Shown here in pieces: positions 1 to 11,031 of a DNA stretch of 64,000 bases (position 1 is its first letter; every line of letters begins with the position of its first letter). Under the pieces are notes generated by a model, which saw only the letters and a program-made list of their open reading frames with translations, was not told the DNA's origin and made no database searches. This DNA is from Cryptomeria japonica (taxonomy: Eukaryota; Streptophyta; Pinopsida; Cupressales; Cupressaceae), in NCBI RefSeq assembly GCF_030272615.1, contig NC_081405.1, positions 25,095,272 to 25,159,271 on the forward strand. Reading direction: 5' to 3'. The translations under genes and the position numbers were made by a program.

Positions 1-1123
1 TCCTTAGGTTCTTTAGGGGCTTCCAGAAGTGCTTTAACATAAGTTTCAATGATAAGGTCATCTGTTTCATAGCCCATTTCTATTACCCAGATTGTCCTAG
101 GGATGGCTGCTTCCATCCAGATTTCATCCATTTTTATTACAAAACATATTTCATCATCATATTTGTCAACAATATTTTGTGATAATCGGATTCTTTTCTT
201 CATTTTGGCCTTAAGTGCTTGAAAGAAATCATGGATATTGTTTTCCTTATCTTCTCCCATATTATTGAATAGTTCTGTTAGTTGTTTACCTACTAGTATA
301 TCATATCCAAGTTCTTTGTAGCCTATACGGGGAACCTGTTTGGTTATATATAGCATCAAACATACTAGCAGATTTCCAAACCTAAAAGTTTCTTTCTTGT
401 CCTTCTTAATCTTTCTTAAGTTGTCAATTAATTCGTCCTTCAACCACTCACATACATCAATCTTTGCATTATCTGTGACCATGTCATAAGCACTCTTAAT
501 GCACATACTTGACACTGAATTGAGTCTGTTTGCATGAGGTTCCTTATATCCTAATATCATGCTGATAAATCTTACATTAGTATCTTTTACATCATTGACT
601 CTTAAGGACCTTCTATCGGATGTTGCACCAGTTAGGTTCATAACTAGGTCATTGGAAACCTTCTTAGTTTTGTCTGGCCTTTTACCGGTGTTCGGTAACC
701 CTATGTCAGCTTTCACAACTTCCTTGGTGATTTTGTGAATTGCATCTAACTAGAAAAATTCACCATGTACCCTGCTTAAGACTATCCTAATCACATCCTT
801 GGGGAATTCAGGAATGCTAAGGATCTCTGTAAATCCTAGGGTTTCAATGATCTTATGTTCATCTTTTACATTGTCGGATTCATCACATATGACAAATTTA
901 AACATGGTTTAAATCTCTTCATCTCCTAGTTCCTCAATGTTGCAGTGAATGTAAATTCTAGGGTCTTTAGCATAAACAATCCCTTAGGAATTTGAGAAAA
1001 AGAACCTAAAGTATCATCTTTCTTTGCTACCTTGGGAACTAATTGAAATACCATCCTAGGTCTTTTTATAACTTTGACAACAGTAGGGTTTGCTATATAT
1101 TCAAGTGCAGAGGTGGATGCCAT
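1..1123 (-). pseudogene. E3 ORF2, N-terminal third, broken and cut by the window edge
   Basis: The start codon is at 1123 and the first residues are MASTSALEYIANP, matching the ORF2 starts at 9408 and 22735. After about 47 codons (past QIPKG) the frame shifts and the first open stretch ends after 65 codons. Downstream, nucleotide similarity to the E2 copies continues to position 1 with further stops, for example where the Trp of the FFWLD-like stretch is lost near 750. I recognise no catalytic domain. Seen: homology along the full length to two other copies in the window. Inferred: a dead copy of the same element protein. Confidence 0.8.
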
Positions 1124-1475
1124 GATAAAATACCCTTTACTACCTTTAGGATGGATGATTGCTTGAAGTGTTCTTGCCTCTTTGCTCGAAATGCCTTAGC
1201 TCAGAAAAATCGTGCTCTTCGTAGGTTTGAAATCTCAGTGAAATGAAATGGAGCCAAAACCACAAATTTATAGTGTTACTTTTTGCCATCTACCACATTT
1301 AATGCATGTCGGTTAAGTATTCACTTAACATTGTCTGTTGGTAATAAAGTAATTTCCAACTTCTCATCTCTAACCGAGGGAATAATAGCACATGTGTCAT
1401 TAGATCACCAAACCCTCAAGGAAACTTTCTTCAATTCGATGAAGAACTTCCTGCCAGTGAAGCATTGACTAGTTC
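1124..1475 (-). other. E3 spacer between ORF1 and ORF2, with ORF1 tail
   Basis: This stretch matches the spacers at 9409-9708 and 22736-23035. The last 50 bases or so, up to the E1 junction at 1475, are the serine-rich C-terminal tail of ORF1, whose main body lies at 28810-29874 on the other side of E1. The rest shows no coding capacity. Confidence 0.7.
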
Positions 1476-2998
1476 TGATAGTTCTGATACTTAATATAAG
1501 TACAGATCCAATAGCCAACAAGATGAGAGGGGGGGGTGAATCATACAAACTTAATCATCCATAAAAGCATCAGATTCAACCTTGGTAACATATATTTAAG
1601 TAATATAACCAAAACTATTAAACATGCAAACTCAAAAGCATAGAAACATCATAAACCTCATAACACCAGATTTAACGTGGAAACCCAAATAGGGAAAAAC
1701 CACTATGGGATTTCGGACCCACTAAGAAATATACTCTTCTAGAGTATGCTCGGTTAAAAGCAAATCCTGTTAAAGATTACAAACACATTGCTAGATGTGA
1801 CCCGGTTAAGGGATTTCCCTCAGATCTGTTAGGATCTTCACCTTGTTAGAAGTGACCTTGTTAAAGGATTTCAAACACTCAATCAAAATGTCACCTTGCT
1901 AGAGGGTTTTATAAATAAGACTGTTAAGTCCACTCGGTTAAGAGATTTTCTGTCACTTTCATAAAATAACAGTAATAAAAATCTATCTGAAACTTCACAT
2001 CTAAAATGCTAAAGCGGATTCTTATTTGTTCAATACAATCTAGACATAGAACTAATCTTGTCTATCTGTTGGGCTTCTATACTCTGTTATTCAAATAGGT
2101 CTTCAAGCTTCTATGCTTGGTAATCACTATGTATCATCCCTGTGCATACACTTGCCCGCATGCATTGTTTATCAACAATTTCCTATTTATAAACAATTAG
2201 CTAACCGCTTAATCTCCTTGATCACATTTCCCATGATCAATCATAGCCATTAGATCTTCGATCTTGTCTAGGTTCAATGCATCTTTCGATTTGAAAACGT
2301 TTTACCCCACCTAGGAACTTGCATATATTTCTTGGAACTTGTGCCAGGGTATTGCAGTTCAATCTACGCTGTAGATCTTCATGATGACTTTCTATTGCCT
2401 TGGATTCATTAACAAACTATATTAACGGCATACCAATCATTCAATCAATTCCAGCTCATCAACTTCCTTCATTAAATAACGCATGCAAACATTTAATGCA
2501 TTCTATTATAGCTTGGTTACAACTCGATAACAACTTGATAAATACTAAACTTCACTCGGTAGACATTCCGCCTTCATTAACCGATAGCGATAACCTTAGG
2601 GTTTACCAACTAGGTTCTTTGCTTGATAACATAGTATAGTATTAACCTTTACAATTTACAACATATGTATGATGTTAAAACAATCTAAAATATCATGATC
2701 TCATCATTGTCTGACTCAGTAATAGTTTCCCATTGAATACCTTATTCATCCCCTTATTCATCATATTCTTTCCTATGTCTTTTACCAACATCTTTCTAAT
2801 CTTCAAATCATACTTCTCAAGATATGGCAACATCATACTGAATGAGAAAATCAATTTCTTGACATCAATGATAAAATATAATATCAAGACAGTAAACATC
2901 CTTAATCAGTTATATCCATAATCATCAACAACCTTCTCAATATCCTTATGAAATGCCAACAATCTTTCATTGTCTGTTATAATGCAATATTGCCAACA
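1476..2998 (-). repeat. E1 3' LTR
   Basis: It matches 27284-28804 from end to end (TGATAG...CAACA). Differences from the other LTR include a missing copy of a tandem 23-24 bp block (ccttagggtttaccRactag) near 2590, and an extra piece near 2745-2760. The outer end has the poly-G block gagaggggggg near 1530 that recurs in all copia-like LTRs here. The sequence ttgacatcaatg at 2859-2870 can pair with the sequence beside the polypurine tract. Confidence 0.92.
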
Positions 2999-3433
2999 AT
3001 CTCCCCCTTTGGCATTGATGGCAAAACCAATTGATTTGAATTAAAAGATTGGGATTACTGTGATTCTGAAATGTTGAAATCCTCTCTTGTTGTCATCAGA
3101 ATTTCTCCCCCATACATTAGACTTCTCCTATTTTCTTCAGTTTTCTTTCCAATCTGTAGTCTTCTAATTAGTCTTCTCCCCTGATATTAGTCTTCTCCCC
3201 CTTTGACAATAATGATAAAAAGTAAAGAACTAAAACATAATTTCTTCTTGTATGAAGTGATTTCCTCCTGTTGTGTATCAATTAAGTCTCGGTCAGAGCA
3301 TTTTGTCTTCAATTCCTGCTCCCTGTAATATTTCCTGTACACCTTTAGAAAACATCCTAAAGTGTATAAATCAGCATCAACTCCCAAAAGATATTCGATA
3401 GAGTCATCGGATTGATGCTTTCACCAAACTCAG
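2999..3433 (-). other. E1 3' untranslated region with repeated polypurine tracts
   Basis: Directly inside the 3' LTR, the minus strand reads AAAGGGGGAGAT, the expected plus-strand primer (polypurine tract). More G-rich tracts of the same type follow near 3107-3113 and 3176-3200. The block cattgatggcaa at 3013-3024 is shared with E2, E5 and E6. No ORF of note: the 66-codon open stretch here has no homologue. Confidence 0.8.
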
Positions 3434-5124
3434 TCAGTGAGTAGAAGATAGGGGTAGGACCCCTAACTTACTTTTGAGATATTCAAAAGTGTCCCTTGGT
3501 AGTGGCTTGGTGAAGATATCTGCTATTCGTTCCTTTGTGCTAGCATACTCCAACACCACTTTCTTCTCTTGAGCTTCTTCTCTAAGATAATGATATTTGA
3601 TAGAGATGTGCTTTGTCTTAGAGTGCATAATAGGATTTTTTGAAATATTAATGGCACTAGTATTGTCACAGAATATAGTTACTGGCTCAGTAACTTTCTC
3701 ATTTATATCTTCCAACAATTGTTTGATCCATGCAATGTTGGTACAATTCAATGCTACAACAACGTATTCAACTTCTGTTGTTGACTGTGAAACACATCCT
3801 TGTTTCTTCCTAAGCCAACTCACTAGTCTTTATCCTAAAAAGAAAGCTCCTCCACTTGTGCTTTTTCTGTCATCAATGTTGCCTACCCAGTCAGCATCAG
3901 TATAAACTTTTAAATCAAAATCATTTCCTTTCTGATATACTAAGCCATAATCCTCAATGCCTTTCAAGTATCTAAAAATTCTTTTGATTGCTGTCATGTG
4001 TGTTTCCTTAGGATCTACAAAGAATCTTCCAACTATATCTACTGCATGTGCTATGTCTGGTCTGCATTGAACAACATATTGTAGCTTTCCAATCATGGAT
4101 CGGTAAAGTGTCTCATCAATAGATGCAGATTCATCATTCTTTGATAATTTACAATTGGTAGTCATAGGAGTACTTACTGGTTTTGAATCCTCCATTCCAA
4201 ATTTCTTCAAGATTTCCTTTATGTACTTGGATTGAGTAATGAAAATCTCATTTTTCATTTGCAGTATCTGTAAACCTATAAAATACTTTATCTCACCGAT
4301 TAATGACATCTCAAATTCTTTGCTCATTTCATTTCGAAAGTTCTTGCATAAAGAGTCATTTCCACAAAATATAATATCATCAACAAATATGGATGAGATC
4401 ATTATTCCATTTTCATCATTCTTCATATACATGTTGTTGTTCTCACTTGTCCTTATAAAACCAATCTTAATCAAATAAGAGTGCAATCTTTCATATCATT
4501 CTCTAGGTGCTTGTTTCAAACCATATAAAGCTTTGTTCAATTTACATACCTGATCTTTATTATTGTCTTCAACAAATCCTTCAGGTTGTTCAATAAAAAC
4601 TTCTTCTTCTAGTATTCCATTCAGAAATGCAGATTTGACATCCATTAGATATACCTTGAAGTTTTTGAAAGCAGCATATGCCAACAATGTTCTTACTCCT
4701 TCAAGTCTAGCAACAGGTGCAAAAGTTTCACCATAATTGATTCCTTCTTCTTGAGCATAACCTTTGCAAACTAGTCTTGCTTTGTTTCGAATGACCTCTC
4801 CTTTTTCATTCATCTTGTTTCTGAAAATCCACTTTGTACTGATTACATTTTTGTCCTTTGGTCATGGGATTAGTGTCCATGTGTCATTCTTCTTGATTTG
4901 ATCAATCTCTTTTGTCATAGCTTTTATCCAATCTTCATTGTTAAATGCCTCTTTCACTATTCTTGGTTCAAATTCAGATATCAAACATGTGTTCTATCTC
5001 AATTTGTTCCTTGTCATCACTGGATCATCCTTATCTCCTATATTCTGACTTGGTGCATGATGTCTTCTGACATACTTGGCTAATACAGGCTTGGTAGGCT
5101 TTGTATGATCTCCTTCATCACTCG
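3434..5124 (-). pseudogene. pol: E1 copia reverse transcriptase and RNase H region
   Basis: Reading from 5124 down, the domain order is the RT_copia N-terminal part (DTWTLIP and KWIFRNK, with a stop in between), the first catalytic Asp motif [19 protein letters not shown], and then FVDDIIFC, the copia form of the YVDD active site. RNase H follows with TDADWVGNIDDRKSTSGG, FCDNTSAINISKNP and TKHISIKYHYLRE. The C-terminus is PLSSTH and a stop at 3434. Nonsense codons interrupt it after KQAP.RE (the usual Trp codon is a stop) and after GGAFFLG. All parts stay in one frame apart from these, so decay is by point changes. The 5' part of the same polyprotein continues at 24731 beyond E2. Confidence 0.93.
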
Positions 5125-5129
5125 GTAAC

Positions 5130-5924
5130 TGTTAGGGATCCCACAAATACTGAGAGGGGGGGGGTGATCAGTATCTAACCGGTAATTAGAATTTCTTGAC
5201 TTAAAACATGCAGAACATAATATAACAGTGTACTAGTATGCAAGAAATAATGCAATAAATAGAATCAAGAACATCCACATGAAAAGCACACCATTACACA
5301 AAATTTTAACAAGGAAACCCGGTGTGGGAAAAACCTCAATGGGATTTGTGACCCACAAAATTCACTCACTGGCCAATAAGAGAATATTACTTACAATAGG
5401 GGACTGCACATGCAGGAAGGCCAACTGCCTAGAGCTCACTCCTCAATGGTAAGTCTCACTGACTTACAATAAGGATTATGCAAATCCAATATCTTGTACT
5501 ACTTTACAATAGCATCTTCAATGCCAGATTCAGTACCGGGTCCTGCTCTATTCTTTACATATACCCCTTAACCTATATTTTGCACAATAGGTCTGCCTAA
5601 TATTTTCATTTTTGATTCTACACATCATCAAAAATGTCTACAATTATCTCTTTTATATATAAGAGTCATTTTACAATTTGCCAAGTCAGCTTACATATTT
5701 TTACAATAATAAACAAAATATAATATAACAAAATCTTGTCGGCCTCTGTGTCGGTATACTTCTTTTCTTCTGTGTCGGTGCCGGTGTCCTGAGTATCGGT
5801 GTAGGGTGTGATTTTCTGATGTTGATATAATGCTTTTGTTGATGCCATAAGATTGCAAGGTTGCCATCAATGACAAAACCTTCAATCACATACAATGTCT
5901 CATTGGAGTGTGCATATGCCAACA
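5130..5924 (-). repeat. E2 LTR A (3' LTR)
   Basis: This LTR of 795 bp runs TGTTAG...CAACA. It holds the hairpin with the G-run loop near 5146-5178 and the sequence gttgccatcaatg at 5860-5872, which is the exact reverse complement of 5939-5951 just beyond the polypurine tract. A pyrimidine- and CCGGT-rich block with repeated tcggt/ccggt words lies at about 5740-5800. Confidence 0.93.
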
Positions 5925-6249
5925 ATATCCCCCTTTGGCATTGATGGCAACACTCATTAGAAATTTCAAAAAAATGATCCAAAAATGTGTAGTCCAAAAT
6001 ATGTTACCAAAAATGGGAGACCTCCCCCTAAGCATATGATTCCTATGATTTGAATTTTCTCATCCCACTACTCCCCCTTTGGCATCAATGACAAAGGTTG
6101 TCAAGATGTCAGTAGAGTTTGTAGTTTCAACCTTGTAGCTGGGTAGTTATAATTTGAAAAAGATCTCCCAAAATCAATTTTATACTGTCCATAAACTTTT
6201 TGCTATCCTTTATTGTTGTCCTTGTTCTCTTCATTGTACCGGTGAGATG
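5925..6249 (-). other. E2 3' untranslated region, interior 1, with polypurine tract
   Basis: The minus strand reads AAAGGGGGATAT immediately before LTR A, the expected polypurine tract. A second G-rich tract of the same form lies at about 6069-6080, and a third G-rich patch near 6022. The remainder up to the ORF2 stop at 6250 shows no coding. Confidence 0.8.
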
Positions 6250-9200
6250 CTACAAATGCTCTGCCAGTGTTTTGCTTCCCTATATTAGTGCCTCAGATAC
6301 TTCCTTCCGCAGAGATGCTAGATAGTCCAATCTTGGACTTAGTTTTGATCTCAAATGTTTTTCCTTATTTATTATCCTTTCTTTCTCTCTTTCCAATTTA
6401 AGTAGTTCTTCCTCAAAATTTGTTATCTTCTCCTCAAAAACTGATAGTGTATCAGGTGAGTTGACAAAACTATCTGCAAGTTTATTGATCTCATCCTGTA
6501 CCTTGCTCATTTTCTTGTCTATATCTACAGTCAAAAAGTTTGTTTTATAGGTATCTTTGTACAATTTTTTTTACTCTTTCAATAAATTACATAATTCTGG
6601 TAGAAGTGTGTCAAAATCTCTATTACACTTCTTTGTTTGCTCATCAAAGAATTTCTATTTTTCAACTTCTACTTTAACCTTCACTGACTCTTCTTTTATT
6701 TTCTCAATGTTTTATGAGATATATTTACATGATGTATCCAGTTGTCCTAAAGAATCTTTATTGTCTATATTACAGTTGGGAGCAATTACCTTCAAAATTG
6801 GTATGGTATCATCAATTGCTTTGTAAGCTTATGAGCTACAGTCGGTTATTTTCTTGATAGAATCAAGTAGTACCTTAGTCACATTGGTTGATTTGAAGCT
6901 TGATGATGAATCAACAATCTGAGTACCGGTGGAAGTAACCAAGCTTGTATTGACCTCTGGTAGGTCTATTTGTGTCTGCATTTCTTTAAGCAATGGTTTT
7001 CCTACTTCACTAGTTGCTGGTGGTACTGTTTCCTTATGTACCTGTTCCTTTTCTGAAGCCTTTTGCTCTGTTTGTTCCTCTATTTGTTGCATTGCCTCAG
7101 TTTGTGTCTGAGTTTCTACTTTTTTTTCTTTATCTTCTGTCGGTTTCTCCTCTGAGTTATCAGTTTCCTCAGCTACCGGAGGCTCACTAGCCATATTAGT
7201 TTTATCTATTGTATCTTTGTCTACCACTATGTTGATCTTCTAAGTATCAACATCCACAATATATAAAATTTCAGGATTAGGATTATTATCCTCTACATCC
7301 ATACTCTCAGCTACTGGTTGATCTTTAGTAGTTGTTGTTTTTACCGGTGGAGTATTTAATGGAGGTGGGGGTAAGTTGTCTCAAACCTTGATACTTGGTG
7401 GTCCACCAACTTTTCCTTTCCCCTTGTCTCTGTCTTTCTAATAAACTTTTATTGGTTTGGGGTTCCTGTATTCTTCTTGTTTTTCTTTTTCAACAAGGAA
7501 TATATCGCATCTATTTTCTGTCTCCTCTGTTACTTCATTAACTCTTCCTACCATTAAAGCAACGTGGCGGTGTGCAGTAGAAAATACTGTCTAGTTGGCT
7601 TGAGCAATTAGGTCATCAATTTCTTGTGGAGAGTTTACCGGATATATAGCAAGTAGCTTTTCAATCTTTATTTTCTTATCTAGTTCTATCACTGCTTGTC
7701 TTCTTGCTTCTATTCTTTTGAATAGTTCATCAGGAATTTCATTGACTACTTCCATCAAAAATTTCTTGTACATATCCATATGTAATATAACACTATTTTC
7801 AACTTGCTCTTTTTCATCAGTTGTTAGAGTGTCATATATTTTCTCTATGTTCTTCAATTTACCTTCCTCTATGATTTCATTGAGTAGTATATCAAGAGGG
7901 GCCAAGTCTTTGTTTGTCCTTTTCTTCTTCTTGGGTGTCATTTTCTTCTTTGGTGTGGCCTTCCTTACTGGAGATCTCACTGCTTGTTGCTTTTGCCTTG
8001 TCCTCTTGGGTGAGGGTGTGGTTACAGGTGAGGGATCTCTTTTTCTTACAACTCTTTTGAAAGTTGCAGGCATGTCATTTCTCGAAGAAGTACCTACCAA
8101 TGATAGGTGAGTTTTAGGTTGTGGAGCTGCTAACTCATCCTCTGTTATATCGGTTTTCTTCAGTACATCTTCTTTGATGGTGTTTCCTTGTTTGGAACCT
8201 TTCCTTACAACTGCCTCAACCTTTTTCACTCTTTTCTTTGATTGAATTTGTCTTTCAATATTTTCAGCACTACCAAAAATTTCTTCCTTAGGTTCTCTAG
8301 GGGCTTCGAGAAGTGCTTTAGCATATGTTTCAACTCTGTGATCATCTGTTTCATAGCCCATCTCGGTTACCCAAATTGTCCTTGCGATGATCGCCTTCAT
8401 CTAGATTTCATCTTTCTTGATGACAAAGCATATTTCATCTTTGTATTTGTCTACAATCTTCTATGATAACCTTATTCTTTTCTTCATTTTGATCTTTAAT
8501 GCTTGGAAAAAGTCATGAATATTGTTTTCCTTGTTCTCACCCATGTTATTGAATAGTTTTGTTAATTGTTTGCCTACCAGTATATCATATTAAAGTTCTT
8601 TGTAACCTATACTGGGAACCTATTTTGTTATGTGTAGCATCAGACATACTAACAGATTTCCAAACCTGAAAGTTCCTTTCTTGTCCTTCTTGATCTTTCC
8701 AAGGTTGTCAATTAATTCATCCTTTAACCACTCACATATATCAATTTTTGTATTGTTTGTGACCATGTCATAAGCACTCTTAATGCATAAGCTTGAAACT
8801 AAATTAAGTATATTTGAATGAGTAGCTTTATATCCTAATATCATGTTGATGAATCTCACATTGATATCTGTTACATCATTAACTCTTAGGGACCTCTTGT
8901 CGAATGTTGCACCAGTTAGGTTTATAAATAGGTCATTGGAAACTTTCTTGGTTTTATCTGGTCTTTTACCTGTGGTCAGTAACCTTGTGACAACTTTCAC
9001 CGCTTCCTTGGTGATCTTGTGGACTGCATCTAACCAAAAAAAATTTCCATGTACCTTGCTCAAGACTATCCTAATCACATCCTTGGGGAAGTCAGGAATG
9101 CTAAGGATCTCTATAAATCTTAGGGTCTCAATGATCTTGTGTTCATCTTTTACATTGCTAGTATTATCACATATTACCATTTTAAACATGGTTTTAATTT

Positions 9201-9408
9201 CTTCATCTCCTAACTCTTCAATGTTGCAGTGGATGTACATTCTAGGGTCTTCAGCATAAACAACTCCCTTAGGGATTTGAGAAAAAGCACCTAAGGTATC
9301 ATCTTTCTTTGCTACCTCGGGAACTAACAAAAATACGGGCCTAGGTCTTTTTATCACTTCAACAACAATAGGGTTTGCTATATATTCAATTGTGGAGGAG
9401 GATGCCAT
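6250..9408 (-). pseudogene. E2 ORF2, copy 1: large protein of unknown function
   Basis: From the ATG at 9408 to a TAG at 6250-6252 the whole 1,053-codon stretch stays in one frame with no frameshift, but several nonsense codons cut it into pieces (open at 9408-8620, 8400-7591, 7227-6829, 6564-6280). The N-terminal 260 residues are mixed alpha/beta-looking, with MASSSTIEYIANP, FFWLDAVHKITKEAVK and KGTFRFGNLLVCL. A basic KR/PKKK-rich stretch follows (TPKKKMTPKKKKR, likely nuclear localising), then a Gln/Thr/Glu-rich part (QTQTEAMQQIEEQTEQ) and a C-terminal coiled coil rich in Glu/Lys. I see no RT, integrase, protease or zinc knuckle. Copies at 22735-19584, 1123-1 and (opposite strand) 34313-36984 show it is a conserved element gene. 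Function unknown. Confidence 0.85.
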
Positions 9409-9708
9409 GATTAACTACCTTTTACTACCTTAGGATGGATGATTGTTTGGAGTGTTCTTACTTCTTGCTCGAAATGCCTTAGCTCGGAGTCTTCGCGCTC
9501 TTCATAAATTTGAAATCTTGGTGAAATGAAATGGAGCCAAAACCTTGATTATATAGTGTCTATTTGCTATCTACCACATTAGTTGCATGCCAGTTAAGTA
9601 TTCACTTAACATTGTTTGTCGGTAATAAGTAATTTCCAACTTCTTATCTCTAACCGAGGGAATAATAGCACGTGTCAATAGATTGCCAAACCCTCAAGGA
9701 AATTTTCT
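9409..9708 (-). other. E2 spacer between ORF1 and ORF2, interior 1
   Basis: About 300 bp without coding capacity, conserved with 22736-23035 and 1124-1427. It may serve as an internal leader for ORF2, but I see no promoter or splice signal I would defend. Confidence 0.6.
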
Positions 9709-10548
9709 TTAATTAGATGAAGAACTTTCTACCAGTGGAGCACTGCTCTATCCTTCCAGTGAAGCATCACTCTATTCTATCGGTGAAGCATTGGTTTATT
9801 CTACCGGTGGAGGAGTATTCCCAAAATTTAAATCATCTTTTCTAATCCATTGTTTTGAGAATTTTTGCTTAACCTCTTCAACTTTTTCTTTACCTTTAAA
9901 GCTATAACTTTTGTTGTCTACCGCTTTGCTATGATCCTGAGTATTTGTAGTACCAGAGATTTCACCAACTTCAAATCCAACTCCAGAAGTGTCTCCTTTA
10001 GGTTTTTGATTCTTCAGCAAGGTACCAAGTTCCTCTAAGCTTTTCTTGAATTTTTCTTTATGTTGATTTGCAGTTTCTAGTTCTCTTTCTAAGACTTCTA
10101 TTTGTCTCATCAGTTCATTTGAGTCATTCTTAGTATGCATCAGATCTATCTTCAACATGTCATTTTTATAGCTAAGTCTTGTGTTCTCATTTGCTGCATC
10201 ACTTAGTCTTCTGGTCAATTCTTCTTCATTCTTCTTCCTATCCTCAATCTCTTTGCAAAATCTCATAGTCATATCCTGCATTTCATTCTTTGTTGTCATG
10301 ATCTCTTGTTTGAACTTGCTTATCATATCATTAAGTGATTCCTTTTCATCATTCTCATTTTGCAATTTTTCACAAAGTTCTCTTCTCTTATTTCTTGCAA
10401 CAGTAAAATTTTCTTGAAGTGCCTGAATGATGTCCTGAGCTCCTCTTAAATGAGCTACTCTTAAATCATCTTCTAGTTTGATATTTTTCAATTTTTCTGT
10501 ATCATAGTCTGTAAGAGCTCCTTCTAGTTGCTTCATCAGATTTTCCAT
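9709..10548 (-). pseudogene. E2 ORF1, copy 1: Gag-like coiled-coil protein lacking its zinc knuckles
   Basis: I take the ATG at 10548 (MENLMKQLEGAL); the longer open stretch to 10605 starts on TTG inside the primer-site region. Residues 1 to about 185 form a long heptad-rich coiled coil (LEDDLRVAHLRGAQ, RDEKE-like runs, RRLSDAANEN). The rest is a polar tail, KGKEKVEEVKQ then NTPPPVE, with a stop at 9796 and further stops to 9709, where the intact sister frame ends. The E3 homologue has about 110 more residues with four zinc-knuckle positions exactly where this copy reads DHSKAVDNK. Position after the 5' LTR, a coiled coil and (in E3) knuckles all suggest a Gag role in particle assembly; that is inference. 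Confidence 0.75.
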
Positions 10549-10605
10549 CTTTACTGGTGTCAAGATCTTACTCAGGTTGTTAGGCTTTTGAAAATAGAGG
10601 GCCAA

Positions 10606-10617
10606 GCTCTGATACCA
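10606..10617 (-). other. Primer binding site of E2 interior 1
   Basis: The minus strand reads TGGTATCAGAGC, complementary to the 3' end of plant initiator methionine tRNA, two bases inside LTR B. The same site occurs at 23918-23929, 27270-27281, 29932-29943 and 17281-17292. Confidence 0.9.
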
Positions 10618-11031
10618 ATTGTTAGGGATCCCACAGATACTGAGAGGGGGGGGTGAATCAGTATCTAATCGATAATTAGAATTTCTTGACTTAAAACATG
10701 CAGAACATAATATAACAGTGTACCACTATGCAAAAAATAATGCAATAAATAGAATCAAGAACATCCACATGAAAAGCACACCATAACACAAGATTTTAAC
10801 AAGGAAACCCAGTGTGGGAAAAACCTCAGTGGGATTTGTGACCCACAATATTCACTCACTGGCTAATAAGAGAATATTACTTACAATAGGGGCCTGCACA
10901 TGCAGGAAGGCCAATTGCCTAGAGCTCACTGCTCAATGGTAAGTCTCACTGACTTACAATAAGGATTATACAAATCCAATATCTTGTACTGCTTTACAAT
11001 AGCATCTTCAATGCCAGATTCAGTACCGGTT

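Noticed and set aside
7718-8110. Plus-strand ORFs of 130 codons (also 21044-21436) and 138 codons (8843-9259, 22170-22586)
   Set aside because: Antisense shadows of ORF2 that recur because the ORF2 copies are similar.
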